NCBI GenBank assembly: GCA_021789355.1
Contig: JAJYJR010000079.1
Span: forward strand, 1 to 13,815
Source of the DNA: Chloroflexota bacterium
Lineage (GTDB): Bacteria > Chloroflexota > Limnocylindria > Limnocylindrales > CSP1-4
DNA length: 13,815 nt
Reading direction: 5' to 3'
Under the pieces are notes generated by a model. That model was not told the DNA's origin. It ran no database searches and saw only the letters and a program-made list of their open reading frames with translations. Each line of letters opens with the position of its first letter. Positions within the stretch are counted from its first letter, which is position 1. Of the stretch, positions 1 to 7,731 are shown one piece after another. Position numbers and translations under genes: made by a program.

Positions 1-2
1 CA

Positions 3-173
3 GGCGCCGGCGACCGCGGAAGCGTGGTGACTCGGCGCGCTGGGCAGTATACCGGCCGCCCTCTCGGGGCCCCGACGTGGAACCGGTTGGCCGGCACGTT
101 CGAGGCGGCGGTCAGCGCGTGCGCCGGCCTCGTCGCCGGCCGACTCGCAGCCTGGCCGGAGGCGGCTCAGTGA
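3..173 (+). CDS. Possible 3' end of a truncated gene, unknown product
   Basis: An open frame runs in from the left edge and ends at TGA 171-173, giving about 56 codons. The reading frame has high third-position GC (roughly 85 % by count), as expected of real coding sequence at this GC content. The inferred peptide ends in an Ala/Leu-rich, helix-like stretch (key residues F-E-A-A-V, then L-A-A-W-P). I recognise no family. The stop lies just before the insertion sequence, so the gene may end naturally here or may have been cut by the insertion. A chance open frame in GC-rich DNA is a real alternative. Confidence 0.3.
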   Translation, partial: GAGDRGSVVTRRAGQYTGRPLGAPTWNRLAGTFEAAVSACAGLVAGRLAAWPEAAQ

Positions 174-1464
174 CACGAAATAACGTGACATTTGGAGGGT
201 TCTTCGGTATGCTCTGTGAGTGATCGACGAGGCCGCCATCGCGACGCGCTACGGGGCCCTGTCGGCGGCCCTCGACGAGCACGCGCGGCGGCTCTTGCTC
301 GGGGCCGAGGCGCGCGCCGCGGGTCGGGGTGGTCAGGCCGCGGTGGCCCGCGCGACGGGCGCCTCGCCGGCCACGATCCGGCGCGGGCTGGCCGAGCTCG
401 ATGAGCCGGCCGGGGGTCCTGGCCGGGGCCGGATCCGCCGGCCGGGTGGCGGTCGCAAGCGGACGGTCGAGCTCGACCCGACCCTGCGCGCCGACCTCGA
501 GGCACTCATCGAGCCCACCAGCCGGGGTGATCCCATCTCCCCCCTGCGCTGGACGACCCGGAGTGTGCGCAACCTCGCGGCGGAGCTCGGACGGGGTGGC
601 CACCGGGTCAGCTACCGGATCGTGGGCGAGCTGCTCCATGAGCTGGGCTACAGCCTCCAGGCCAACCGCACGGTGCTCGAGGGCACCGCCCATCCCGACC
701 GGGATGCTCAGTTCCGGCACATCAGCGAGGCCGTCCAGCTGCAGCTGTCGCTGGGCGAGCCGGTGATCAGCGTGGACACCAAGAAGAAGGAGCTGGTGGG
801 TCCCTTCCGCAACGGTGGCAAGGAGCTGCGCCCGGCGGGCGACCCGGAGCGGGTCCTGATGCACGACTTCGTGATCCCCGAGCTCGGGAGGGCCGCTCCC
901 TACGGCGTCTACGATCTCGCCGGCAACGCGGGCTGGGTGTCGGTCGGGGCCGACCCCGACACGGCCGCGTTCGCGGTCGAGACGATCCGCCGCTGGTGGA
1001 CGACGATGGGCAGGGAGCGCTATCCCGATGCGACCCGCCTGCTCGTGACCGCCGACGCCGGGGGCAGCAACGGCTACCGGCTGCGGCTCTGGAAGTGGGA
1101 GCTCCAGAAGTTCGCCGACGAGACCGGACTCGCGGTCAGCGTCTGCCACTTCCCGCCGGGCACCAGCAAGTGGAACAAGATCGAGCACCGCCTCTTTTCC
1201 GCCATCAGCGCCAACTGGCGGGGCACGCCGCTCGTCAGCCACGAGGTGATCGTCAACCTGATCGCGGCGACCACGACCCGGACCGGGCTGCGCGTTCGGA
1301 GTGAGCTTGACACCAACGGCTACCCAGCCGGCGTCTCTGTGAGCGACGCGGACATGGCGACCCTCTACGTCGAGACCGACGCGTTCCACGGCGAGCGGAA
1401 CTACACCCTCCGGCCGCGTCTCACGCTCCCTGTCGAATGAGGCTGGTTGTTCAATGACGGCTCC
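164..1464 (+). mobile_element. ISAzo13-type insertion sequence (boundaries approximate)
   Basis: The element is defined by its single transposase gene (220-1440). Ends are tentative. The right end probably lies in the non-coding stretch just after the transposase stop (GGCTGGTTGTTCAATGACGG at 1441-1460, then CTCC). The left end probably lies near GGCTCAGTGACACG at 164. The two ends share only a loose inverted similarity, and I could not identify a target-site duplication. The left flank carries a short direct repeat of GTGACA (170-175 and 185-190). The element ends only about 20 bp before the ribosome binding site of the next gene. Confidence 0.4.
220..1440 (+). CDS. ISAzo13 family DDE transposase
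   Basis: This 406-residue protein would catalyse cut-and-paste movement of its own insertion sequence. Residues about 10-75 form an Ala/Arg-rich N-terminal DNA-binding region with a helix-turn-helix-like ATGASPATIRRGLAEL segment. The catalytic RNase H-like core follows. Candidate acidic residues are Asp186 (ISVDTKKKELVG), Asp279 (LLVTADAGGSNG) and Glu322 (SKWNKIEHRLFS), in the order and spacing expected of ISAzo13/Rhodopirellula-type transposases. The C-terminal TTTRTGLRV segment is also typical. The start is GTG 220, because the ATG at 209 meets a stop after four codons. Length is normal for the family and the frame is intact, so the element may be active. A long open frame on the opposite strand (1500-112) is a GC-driven shadow. 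GC content is near 72 %, higher than the central operon. Confidence 0.92.
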   Translation: MIDEAAIATRYGALSAALDEHARRLLLGAEARAAGRGGQAAVARATGASPATIRRGLAELDEPAGGPGRGRIRRPGGGRKRTVELDPTLRADLEALIEPTSRGDPISPLRWTTRSVRNLAAELGRGGHRVSYRIVGELLHELGYSLQANRTVLEGTAHPDRDAQFRHISEAVQLQLSLGEPVISVDTKKKELVGPFRNGGKELRPAGDPERVLMHDFVIPELGRAAPYGVYDLAGNAGWVSVGADPDTAAFAVETIRRWWTTMGRERYPDATRLLVTADAGGSNGYRLRLWKWELQKFADETGLAVSVCHFPPGTSKWNKIEHRLFSAISANWRGTPLVSHEVIVNLIAATTTRTGLRVRSELDTNGYPAGVSVSDADMATLYVETDAFHGERNYTLRPRLTLPVE

Positions 1465-1482
1465 TAACCATCCGGCAAACCC

Positions 1483-1494
1483 GGGAGGGAGGAG
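1483..1494 (+). promoter_or_regulatory. Strong ribosome binding site of the radical SAM gene
   Basis: The purine run GGGAGGGAGGAG lies 6 bases before GTG 1501 and fixes that codon as the start. Only about 20 bases separate it from the presumed end of the insertion sequence, so the native promoter may lie further upstream or have been replaced by one in the element. Confidence 0.8.
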
Positions 1495-1500
1495 TTCCAC

Positions 1501-2856
1501 GTGCTAGCTGAGGGCGGCTTGGGCCTGCTCACGGTGAAGGATGCACCGCGAGCGTTTCACGTCATGGCCAAGCCAACGGGCGCCACGTGCAATCTCGACT
1601 GCGAGTACTGCTTCTTCCTCTCGAAGGAGATGCTCTACCCAGGGAGCCGATTCCGCATGGCCGAGCATCTTCAGGAGCAGTACATCGCACAGCTGCTGGA
1701 GGCGCATGCGCGAGCGCCCGAGGTGGTCGTGGCCTGGCAGGGTGGCGAGCCGACCCTGATGGGCCTCGACTTCTTCCGACGATCCATCGAGCTGGAACGT
1801 CGGTACGCGCGCCCCGGCCAGCAGGTTCTCAATACCCTGCAGACCAACGGCACGCTCCTCACCGACGAGTGGGGCGTCTTTCTCAAGGAGCATGGCTTCC
1901 TCGTTGGCATCTCGATCGACGGCCCGCGCGACATCCACGACACCTACCGGGTCGACAAAGGCCAGAAGGGGACGTTCGACCGGGTGATGCGCGGGCTGGC
2001 CGTGCTGCGGCGTCACGGCGTCGACTACAACGTGCTCACGACCATCCACGCCGCGAACGGCCATCGTGGCCGCGAGGTCTATCGGTTCCTCCGAGACGAG
2101 TGCGGGGCGACGTTCCTGCAGTTCATCCCGATCGTCGAGCGGGCGACCATGGCCACGCTGCCGATCGCGAACGCGGGCTGGCGTCCGCTCTACCTGCAGG
2201 AGGGCGATCGGCTCACGCACCGCTCGGTCGGCCCGGCCCAGTACGGGCGCTTCTTGATCGACGTCTTCGAAGAGTGGGTCCGCCGCGACATCGGGAGCGT
2301 GTACGTCCAGATGTTCGACACGACCCTTGCCAACTGGGCCGGTGAGCCCGGGGCCATCTGCGTGCACTCCGAGACCTGTGGGCTCCAGGTCGCGCTCGAG
2401 CACAACGGCGACCTGTACTCGTGCGACCATTTCGTGGAGCCCCGCTACCGACTCGGTAACATCCGGGAGTTGCCGCTGCTCGACATGGTGGCCTCACCGC
2501 AGCAGCGGAAGTTCGGACAGGACAAGCTCGACACCTTGACCGAGTACTGCCGCGACTGCGACGTGCGCTTTGCCTGCCACGGCGGCTGTCCGAAGGATCG
2601 CTTTGTCACCTCACCCTATGGCGAGCCGGGCCACAACTATCTCTGTCCGAGTTACCAGGCATTCTTCCAGCACGTCGCTCGCCCCATGCGCCTCATGACC
2701 GAGCTGCTGCGGAGCAATCAAGCGCCCCGGAAGCTCATGGATGTCTATGCTGCCGAGGACGCCAAGCGCGGTCGGAACGATCCGTGCACCTGTGGGGTGG
2801 GTCGCAAGTGGAAGCGCTGTCACGGTGGCGACGTGGGGCGCGAGGCGATCGCGTAG
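1501..2856 (+). CDS. Anaerobic sulfatase-maturating enzyme (radical SAM/SPASM) with C-terminal SEC-C motif
   Basis: This 451-residue enzyme is expected to convert the active-site Cys (or Ser) of sulfatases to C-alpha-formylglycine in the cytoplasm using S-adenosylmethionine, without oxygen. Visible features are the radical SAM cluster motif CNLDCEYC (Cys30, Cys34, Cys37) and AWQGGEPTLMG, the usual SAM-binding GGEP element. LQTNGTLL and VGISIDGP are core-barrel motifs of the family. The SPASM region has Cys-rich stretches (CGLQVALEHNGDLYSCDHF; YCRDCDVRFACHGGCPKDRF) that bind two auxiliary Fe-S clusters. The last 20 residues form a SEC-C zinc motif (NDPCTCGVGRKWKRCHG), which is found at the end of some maturases. 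The gene points towards the nucleoside hydrolase pseudogene and lies about 1.2 kb from a sulfatase bearing the target motif, its likely substrate. Related radical SAM peptide maturases are the main alternative, but no precursor peptide is visible. Confidence 0.9.
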   Translation: MLAEGGLGLLTVKDAPRAFHVMAKPTGATCNLDCEYCFFLSKEMLYPGSRFRMAEHLQEQYIAQLLEAHARAPEVVVAWQGGEPTLMGLDFFRRSIELERRYARPGQQVLNTLQTNGTLLTDEWGVFLKEHGFLVGISIDGPRDIHDTYRVDKGQKGTFDRVMRGLAVLRRHGVDYNVLTTIHAANGHRGREVYRFLRDECGATFLQFIPIVERATMATLPIANAGWRPLYLQEGDRLTHRSVGPAQYGRFLIDVFEEWVRRDIGSVYVQMFDTTLANWAGEPGAICVHSETCGLQVALEHNGDLYSCDHFVEPRYRLGNIRELPLLDMVASPQQRKFGQDKLDTLTEYCRDCDVRFACHGGCPKDRFVTSPYGEPGHNYLCPSYQAFFQHVARPMRLMTELLRSNQAPRKLMDVYAAEDAKRGRNDPCTCGVGRKWKRCHGGDVGREAIA

Positions 2857-2932
2857 GACGGCATCCCGGTCGATGCTGCCTCAGGATGGACCACGCGATC
2901 CCGAAACCGGGCGAGGGCTCCCCCACCCACCA
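2857..2932. other. Convergent intergenic gap
   Basis: This 76-bp space lies between the radical SAM gene and the nucleoside hydrolase remnant. It holds a short hairpin (GCATC 2861-2865 with GATGC 2872-2876, six-base loop) without a T-run. It could be a weak bidirectional terminator, but this is not convincing. Confidence 0.3.
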
Positions 2933-3907
2933 TCACTCAAAGCTCGAGAGGAACCGCCGCGTGACCGCTCGTCCGTCGACTCCGAGACAAACGGCAGCAT
3001 TGGGCGGGGACCCAGCTGTTCCCTGAGATCGACCACGGACTGCCCGAGGCTAGCCGAGCCGTACGTTTCGATGGTCACGTAAGCCCGTCGCACGTCGAAC
3101 AGGTTTGGGCTCACCGCGTATGCAACGGCGGACACGTCATTGCAGTGAATCCACGGTCCGGCCCCGCGCTGCGTGAAACCTCTGGCTTTCTCATAACGGA
3201 CTTCCTCGTTGGTGCCATGGGCCCGGGCTATCCGTCAGAAGAATCGCGCCTTCGCCCCGCCACGTTCGCTGACGTCATCCAGTTCGGCGGTGGTCAGATG
3301 GCAGTGTTCGCAGACATCGACTCCGACTTGCACCAGGGGGGAAGCCGGCACGGTAGATGATCTGCGTAGCTTCCGGGTCGTTGAAATTGTTCGCTGACGC
3401 AGCTAGGCTCGCATTGCTCATGACGAAGGCCGCACCGCCCATGTAGATCACCTCGTGAACGAGCTCAGCGATTCGAGGCTCCAGTAGGGTCGCGATCACC
3501 AGATTGGTTGGAGGGCCGAGGGCGATGATCGTTAGTTCCCTCGGCGACTCCATGATCCGTCGAACGAGTTCCGTCGGCGCGCCCTGGTGCCGCCTCGAAC
3601 GCGGGTGGATCGAAGCCGACATCGCCCAAGCCATCCTCGCCGTGGATGGATTTCGCGTAGTGGGGCTCCCGCATGAGCGGCTTGGCTGACCCCTGGTAGG
3701 CAGGAACATCGGCTCGTTGAGCCACATCGATGATCTTCAGCGCGTTCCGCGTGCACTTCTCGACCTCGACGTTTCCGAACATCGTGGTCACCGCTTCGAC
3801 CGTGAGTTCCGGCGAGAAAAGCGCAATGAGGAAAGCGCAATAAGGATCGCAGCGGGGTCGTCAATGCCAGGGTCCGTGTCGAGGATCACACGGCGGGCGC
3901 TTGGCAT
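2933..3907 (-). pseudogene. Decayed inosine/uridine-preferring nucleoside hydrolase
   Basis: The ancestral enzyme would have split ribonucleosides into base and ribose. The remnant covers a full-length footprint of about 325 codons, but the frame changes at least four times. Piece 1 starts at ATG 3907 and carries the calcium/ribose-binding DTDPGIDD motif. A 14-bp tandem duplication at 3814-3841 shifts the frame into piece 2 (FGNVEVEKCTRNALKI, then HGEDGLGDVGFDPP). A shift near 3575-3588 leads to piece 3 (ELTIIALGPPTNLV, VIYMGGAAF, NNFNDPEA). A six-G run at 3336-3341 leads to piece 4 (LVQVGVDVCEHCHLTTAELDD, an in-frame TGA at 3237-3235, then HCNDVSAVAYAV and AYVTIETYG). A shift near 2998-3012 leads to the last piece (GVDGRAVTRRFLSSFE) and TGA 2935-2933. 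All catalytic landmarks of the family are present in order but in different frames, so no active enzyme can be made. It lies 117 bp behind the sulfatase on the same strand. Confidence 0.9.
3814..3841 (-). repeat. 14-bp tandem duplication breaking the nucleoside hydrolase
   Basis: On the + strand GAGAAAAGCGCAAT (3814-3827) is followed directly by GAGGAAAGCGCAAT (3828-3841), 13 of 14 bases identical. Removing one copy joins ILIALSS to PELTVEAVTTMFGN in a single frame, which matches the family, so the duplication is the lesion that separates the first two pieces. Confidence 0.9.
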
Positions 3908-3975
3908 CTCATCGCTCCAGATGTGGCACACGGGCTGCTTGTTGTAGAGGGCCGGAGGCGTCGGTGTCGGGAGGA

Positions 3976-4002
3976 CCGGTGGACGGGCGCCGACCGCACC
4001 GG
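3976..4002 (-). terminator. Hairpin downstream of the sulfatase, possible terminator
   Basis: CCGGTG (3976-3981) and CACCGG (3997-4002) form a perfect 6-bp inverted repeat with a 15-base GC-rich loop that itself contains GGCGCC. It begins about 22 bases after the sulfatase stop on the minus strand. No U-tract follows, so it may only stabilise the transcript end. Confidence 0.3.
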
Positions 4003-4024
4003 CAAGGGGAGGCGCGTTATCATC

Positions 4025-5446
4025 CTAGAGGTCGTCCTGCCGCCAGGCCTCTCGGCCGTTGTGGTGAGGCAAGTCGCGCACGCGCAATCCTGACTTGCGT
4101 TCGTCCTCATGATCAGCAAAGAAACGTTCGAGCATCTGCGTAAGGTCAGCGATGAGAGGCTGCGTCTCGGGTCTGTCCGACAGGTTCTCACGTTCACGGG
4201 GATCAGCGACTAGGTCAAAGAGGTAGGTTGGTCCAGGGTAATGCCGGATCACTTTATGGCGTTGCGTGCGCACCATGCGGACGCTTCCGTATTCCCCAAA
4301 TACAACTTGGGTCCATTCCGGGACAGCGTCCCCAATCAATAAGGGTCGGTAGCTGCGCCCGGGGTATCGTCTCGCCGTTCGTTCACTGTCGGAGATCGTC
4401 ACCCCAATGTGATCGAGGATGGTCTGGAACGTATCGCAGTGGGTTACCATCTCATTGCGAACCTGACCACCAAATATCGTGTCGGGATGATTGAAGATCA
4501 ATGGGATCCGGATCGACTCATCGAGCATATTCAGGGGACGGGTGCCATTGCCCTTGCCCCACACGCCATGGTGACCCATGTTGAGGCCATGATCCGAGGT
4601 GTAGACGACGAGCGTGTTGCTGCGACACCCTTGAGCGTCGAGTTCGTCGATTAAGCGGCCCACCTGCTCGTCGATGACGCTCACGGCGGCGTAGTACTGC
4701 GCAAGCGCCTCGAAGGGACGCTGCCTCGACGGGAACCGTGACTCGAGCGCGGGCCTCCCGTACGGATACATGGCGTCTGGTGGAACGTCTCGGAATGTGC
4801 ACCTCCGGTACGCGCTGACGAGCCGTTCGGGGTGGCCAATCCACGGGCTGTGCGTGGCGATGTATCCCGCGATGAGGAAGAAGGGCCGCTGTCGATCTCG
4901 AGTTCTCAGGAAGTCAATCGCGTAATCGGTGATCGTGTGGACCCCGGGGTCCCGTGAGGAGTCGGGGGCACCAGGCCATGGGTGTGGCCAGGCGAGGGCA
5001 CTTCGTTGGAGCGCGGTGTGGCCCCGGTCTGGGCTGTACTTCGCCTCCTGGTACCAGTAATCGAATCCCGGTTGTTTTTCGGAGCTGCCACCGAGATGCC
5101 ATTTCCCACTGAGGCCGACCACATAGCCGGCATCGGAGAGGATCTGGGCCAAGGTCCGTTCGTCTTCGAGCCACGGTCGGCCGTCGCGCGTCTCGTATTC
5201 GCCTCCGAGGAAGTCGTGGATGCCGTGCTGGGACGCGATGCGACCGGTCAGCAGTGCCGCCCGACCAGGTGAACAGACCGGCGTTGGCGTGAAGGCGTTC
5301 TCCATCTTGACACCCGTATCTGCCAGGTAGTCGAGCGTCGGCGTCCTGAGTTCGCTGTTCCCGTAGCAGTGGGCTGCCCATTGGGCGTGATCATCGAGCA
5401 GGACCAGAAGCACGTTCGTCCCATTCATCGCATCTTCTCGCTCCAT
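4025..5446 (-). CDS. Sulfatase of the formylglycine-dependent (S1, alkaline-phosphatase fold) family
   Basis: This 473-residue enzyme would hydrolyse an organic sulfate ester, releasing sulfate and an alcohol; the substrate cannot be read from the sequence. Near the N-terminus VLLVLLDDHAQW supplies metal-binding Asp18/Asp19. The modification motif is CSPGRAALLTGR with Cys58 as the residue converted to formylglycine, so it is Cys-type. YTSDHGLNMGHHGVWGKG gives the distal metal ligands Asp/His. The C-terminal YLFDLVADPRERENL is typical. No signal peptide is seen, which suggests a cytoplasmic enzyme. I chose ATG 5446 because GAGGT lies 4 bases upstream; ATG 5428 (MNGTN) is an alternative. A longer open frame continues to 5845 but overlaps the HAD gene and lacks sulfatase character there. 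The maturase at 1501-2856 is its likely activator. Confidence 0.92.
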   Translation of the reverse strand: MEREDAMNGTNVLLVLLDDHAQWAAHCYGNSELRTPTLDYLADTGVKMENAFTPTPVCSPGRAALLTGRIASQHGIHDFLGGEYETRDGRPWLEDERTLAQILSDAGYVVGLSGKWHLGGSSEKQPGFDYWYQEAKYSPDRGHTALQRSALAWPHPWPGAPDSSRDPGVHTITDYAIDFLRTRDRQRPFFLIAGYIATHSPWIGHPERLVSAYRRCTFRDVPPDAMYPYGRPALESRFPSRQRPFEALAQYYAAVSVIDEQVGRLIDELDAQGCRSNTLVVYTSDHGLNMGHHGVWGKGNGTRPLNMLDESIRIPLIFNHPDTIFGGQVRNEMVTHCDTFQTILDHIGVTISDSERTARRYPGRSYRPLLIGDAVPEWTQVVFGEYGSVRMVRTQRHKVIRHYPGPTYLFDLVADPRERENLSDRPETQPLIADLTQMLERFFADHEDERKSGLRVRDLPHHNGREAWRQDDL

Positions 5447-5519
5447 GCAAACCTCGTGGACCCCCAGCTCAACGCACGCTAGGCGGAAATGAACCCACGC
5501 CGTGGAGTGTGGTCGTCGC

Positions 5520-6225
5520 CTACCGAGCGACCGTGATGTCTGCCAGCAACCTTGGTAGCTGGCGCAAGGAGGCGATCGCCAATCGAACGCCCCCGGCCGA
5601 TTGGCGATCGCGCTGGAGCCAGACCGCGACCAGGCCCGCCACCGTGGGGCCCTCGGCGTCGATGCGGAGGTTGTCCCCCACGTGGATGGTGGCGCCAGGA
5701 ACAGTCCCGAGCCGATCGCACGCCTCGAGGAAGGCAGCAGCTGCGGGCTTGGCCACGCCCAACTCGGATGAGGCAACCACGACATCGAGGGCCTGTCCAA
5801 GCCCAACCTGCCGTAGCTTGGCCCGCCGCTGGGGTCCGTTGCCATTTGTCAGAACGCCGAGGCGGAGGTGCCGGCGATGGCGGCGAAGATCCCGCAGCGC
5901 TGGGCCCACATCGTCGAACAGATGCCGGGCGACTTCGGCGTGGCGATCGTGCAGCGCGAAGAGCTCGTCGAGGTCGGCTGCCTCGGAGACTGAATCCAGA
6001 GCGGCCAGCAACGAGCGGAGGCGTCGATGCCGCTGCTCAGCGAACGAGCAGGTTCCGTCGAGATACTCGCCGAAGTGTTGGCGCTCCCAGCGCCGGCCAC
6101 AGAAGCCAATGCTCCTCGTTCTCCTTGACCCCAAGGGCTGCAAGCAGCGACCGTAGTCCGGCCCGGGCCGCACTCGAGTAATCGATGAGGGTGTCGTCCA
6201 AATCGAAAAGCACGCCCTCGATCAC
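5520..6225 (-). pseudogene. HAD-superfamily hydrolase, interrupted by one frameshift
   Basis: All four HAD motifs are visible. Motif I is VLFDLDDTLIDYS with the nucleophile Asp; motif II is LGVLTNGN. Motif III has the Lys in VAKPAAAAFLEA, and motif IV is IHVGDNLRIDAEG. Motif I lies in one frame and everything from ERQHFGEYLDGTCSFAEQ onward in another. A single extra base, most simply in the GGG run complementary to 6086-6088, joins WPAL to ERQHF in one 234-residue protein of normal length. The start is uncertain: GTG 6225 sits just before motif I but has a poor ribosome site, and an in-frame ATG exists at 6333. The product would be a small phosphatase, perhaps acting on a nucleotide or sugar phosphate given the surroundings, but substrate cannot be told in this superfamily. 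The lesion may be real or a sequencing error. The stop is 73 bp before the sulfatase start. Confidence 0.8.
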
Positions 6226-6885
6226 CGCTGGAATATGCCTGCTGAGGGCGACTGGCGTCGTCGCCTGGACGGTGAACCTCCGACAACCCGGACGCGGTGG
6301 AGAGAGGCCATCGTCGGCGTCGACGGTTGTCACCTCGGTGGCCCCATCCGGGCGACACGGCCGCAGAAAGCTCCTCCTCCTTGTCTGGTTCGAGATGGTG
6401 ACATTGCGGGACGCGGACCTGTCAGTCGCAGCGGAGGGGGCGGACGCTTGTTCTCGGCCGGCCCGGCGGCGTCCGACTACCGCTGCCGGGGGCGCGCCCC
6501 GACGCGCCAGCCGTCGAGAAGTACGAATCCTTCGCCCGCCGGGTCCAGCGGCGCGAAGGGGGCCTCACCGTCGGCCATGATGATGGCTCGCATGCGACCG
6601 CTGGCAGTACCGGCGGCAGGACCACTGACCATTCAGGGTGAAGCTTTGCCCGATGCTGGTGCTGGCACCTGCGGCTCAGCGGACGGTATCATGTGGGTTT
6701 ACCTCATCTCGGCGGAGTCTGACCCACGAGCTCGCAGCAACAATCCGGTGCGCCCGAGGCTCCCGCGTCCGACTGGAACACGGGCTCGCAACACCACAGA
6801 GGGACGACGGCGCCGGGCGACACCCGCAGTTTTCATCCTCCGGGGTGGCCCGCCAAGGGCCACGCGATGACTGAAAGGATACCGG
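6226..6885. other. 660-bp gap without a supported gene
   Basis: No open frame here shows a recognisable domain together with a plausible start. Several overlapping frames on both strands are low-complexity Arg/Pro/Ala products of GC-rich DNA. One 38-codon minus-strand frame (6593-6477) begins MRAIIMADGEAP, loosely like the N-terminus of thiamine pyrophosphokinases, but it has no ribosome site and nothing continues it convincingly. The gap separates the nucleoside operon from the HAD/sulfatase genes and probably contains the transcript end of the former and the promoter of the latter. Confidence 0.5.
6845..6863 (-). terminator. Hairpin after uridine phosphorylase, candidate operon terminator
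   Basis: GTGGCCC (6845-6851) and GGGCCAC (6857-6863) form a perfect 7-bp stem with a 5-base loop, 22 bases beyond the stop of the last operon gene. There is no clear U-tract on the minus strand, as is common for terminators of GC-rich bacteria, so the assignment rests on position and stem strength. Confidence 0.45.
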
Positions 6886-7731
6886 TCACTGCACCCGGGC
6901 CCTCGCAGCGCGCCGGCTTGCTCTACTCGGCGGGAGGCCCCGCGAACTTCCAATCTCGCGAAGATCAGCGCCTTGGACTTGCTCGGCTCTATCGGCTTGC
7001 AGGACAAGCCGCATCCCGGCGATTGCCAAGTCCGCGAGATCGTCCAGTGAGCTCGGTCGCGGGCCCGGGCGGGCACGGTTCGACATGATCTTCAGAACCG
7101 CTCCGGCACGCCTGCCCCGGATGCCGGCTACCACGAACAACGCGGCCGCCTCCATCTCGGAGGCAAGGACACCAGCCTGCCGCCAGGTTTCCCATCGTTG
7201 AACGAGGTAGGCGGATATCGGCATTGTTTCGGGACGCTTCTGCCCGTAGAACGAGTCCTTGGAATGGACGATACCAACGTGGTGAGGAACACCGAACTGG
7301 CGCGCTGCGTCGTGCAGCGCCATGACGACAGTCGGCGAGGCGACGGCGGGAAAGACGTCGGGCACGTACTGGTGACTCGTTCCTTCATCCCGGACGGCGG
7401 CCTGCGCCACGACGAAGTGCCCAGGCGCGACGCTCGCTTGCATGCCGCCGGCTGTTCCAACGCGCACAAAGGTGTGCGCGCCAAGGTCGATCAGCTCTTC
7501 GACCGCGATCGCCGTCGACGGTCCACCGATGCCAGTCGAGGTGACTGTCACTGGTTCATCGTCGAGCATCCCCGTGTAGGTGCTGAATTCCCGGTTAGAG
7601 GCGATGTATCGCGGCTCCTCTAGACGCGATGCGAGCAGCTGTGCGCGTCCCGGATCACCTGGTAGCAGCACGTAGGCGCCGACATCTCCTGGCCGGCACA
7701 GTAGGTGGTGCGCTACGTAATCCTGCTTCAC
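6886..7731 (-). CDS. udp: Uridine phosphorylase
   Basis: This 281-residue enzyme would convert uridine and phosphate to uracil and ribose 1-phosphate in the cytoplasm. The nucleoside phosphorylase fold is shown by the phosphate loop PGDPGR (residues 24-29), the family signature STGIGGPSTAIAVEEL (65-80), FVRVGTAGG (88-96) and the ribose-binding EMEAAA (192-197). Gln164 and Arg166 in FYGQKRPET match the uracil-contacting Gln/Arg pair of E. coli uridine phosphorylase (FYPGQERYDT), which favours uridine over purine nucleosides. The start is GTG 7731, preceded by GGAGGGGAG a few bases upstream. It overlaps the cytidine deaminase stop in a GTGA, so translation is probably coupled. An in-frame extension to 7977 lies inside the deaminase gene and is not used. 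The Arg/Ala-rich C-terminal 20 residues go beyond the fold. It is the last gene of the operon. Confidence 0.92.
   Translation of the reverse strand: MKQDYVAHHLLCRPGDVGAYVLLPGDPGRAQLLASRLEEPRYIASNREFSTYTGMLDDEPVTVTSTGIGGPSTAIAVEELIDLGAHTFVRVGTAGGMQASVAPGHFVVAQAAVRDEGTSHQYVPDVFPAVASPTVVMALHDAARQFGVPHHVGIVHSKDSFYGQKRPETMPISAYLVQRWETWRQAGVLASEMEAAALFVVAGIRGRRAGAVLKIMSNRARPGPRPSSLDDLADLAIAGMRLVLQADRAEQVQGADLREIGSSRGLPPSRASRRAARARVQ

Noticed and set aside
170..190. GTGACA direct repeat in front of the transposase as a CRISPR or iteron
   Set aside because: Only two short copies, most likely part of the insertion sequence end.
112..1500. 462-codon open frame on the minus strand opposite the transposase
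   Set aside because: Product is Arg/Pro/Val-rich without recognisable domains; it mirrors the well-supported transposase and results from high GC.
1504..2430. 308-codon minus-strand frame opposite the radical SAM gene
   Set aside because: Shadow of the maturase; composition-driven, with no domain.
2861..2876. Rho-independent terminator between the maturase and the pseudogene
   Set aside because: Five-base stem without a T-run; too weak to call.
5447..5845. N-terminal extension of the sulfatase frame
   Set aside because: Overlaps the HAD gene, has no sulfatase-like sequence, and a good ribosome site supports ATG 5446.
6477..6593. 38-codon frame beginning MRAIIMADGEAP, possible thiamine pyrophosphokinase remnant
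   Set aside because: Similarity is limited to about ten residues, there is no ribosome site, and no downstream motifs can be followed in any frame with confidence.
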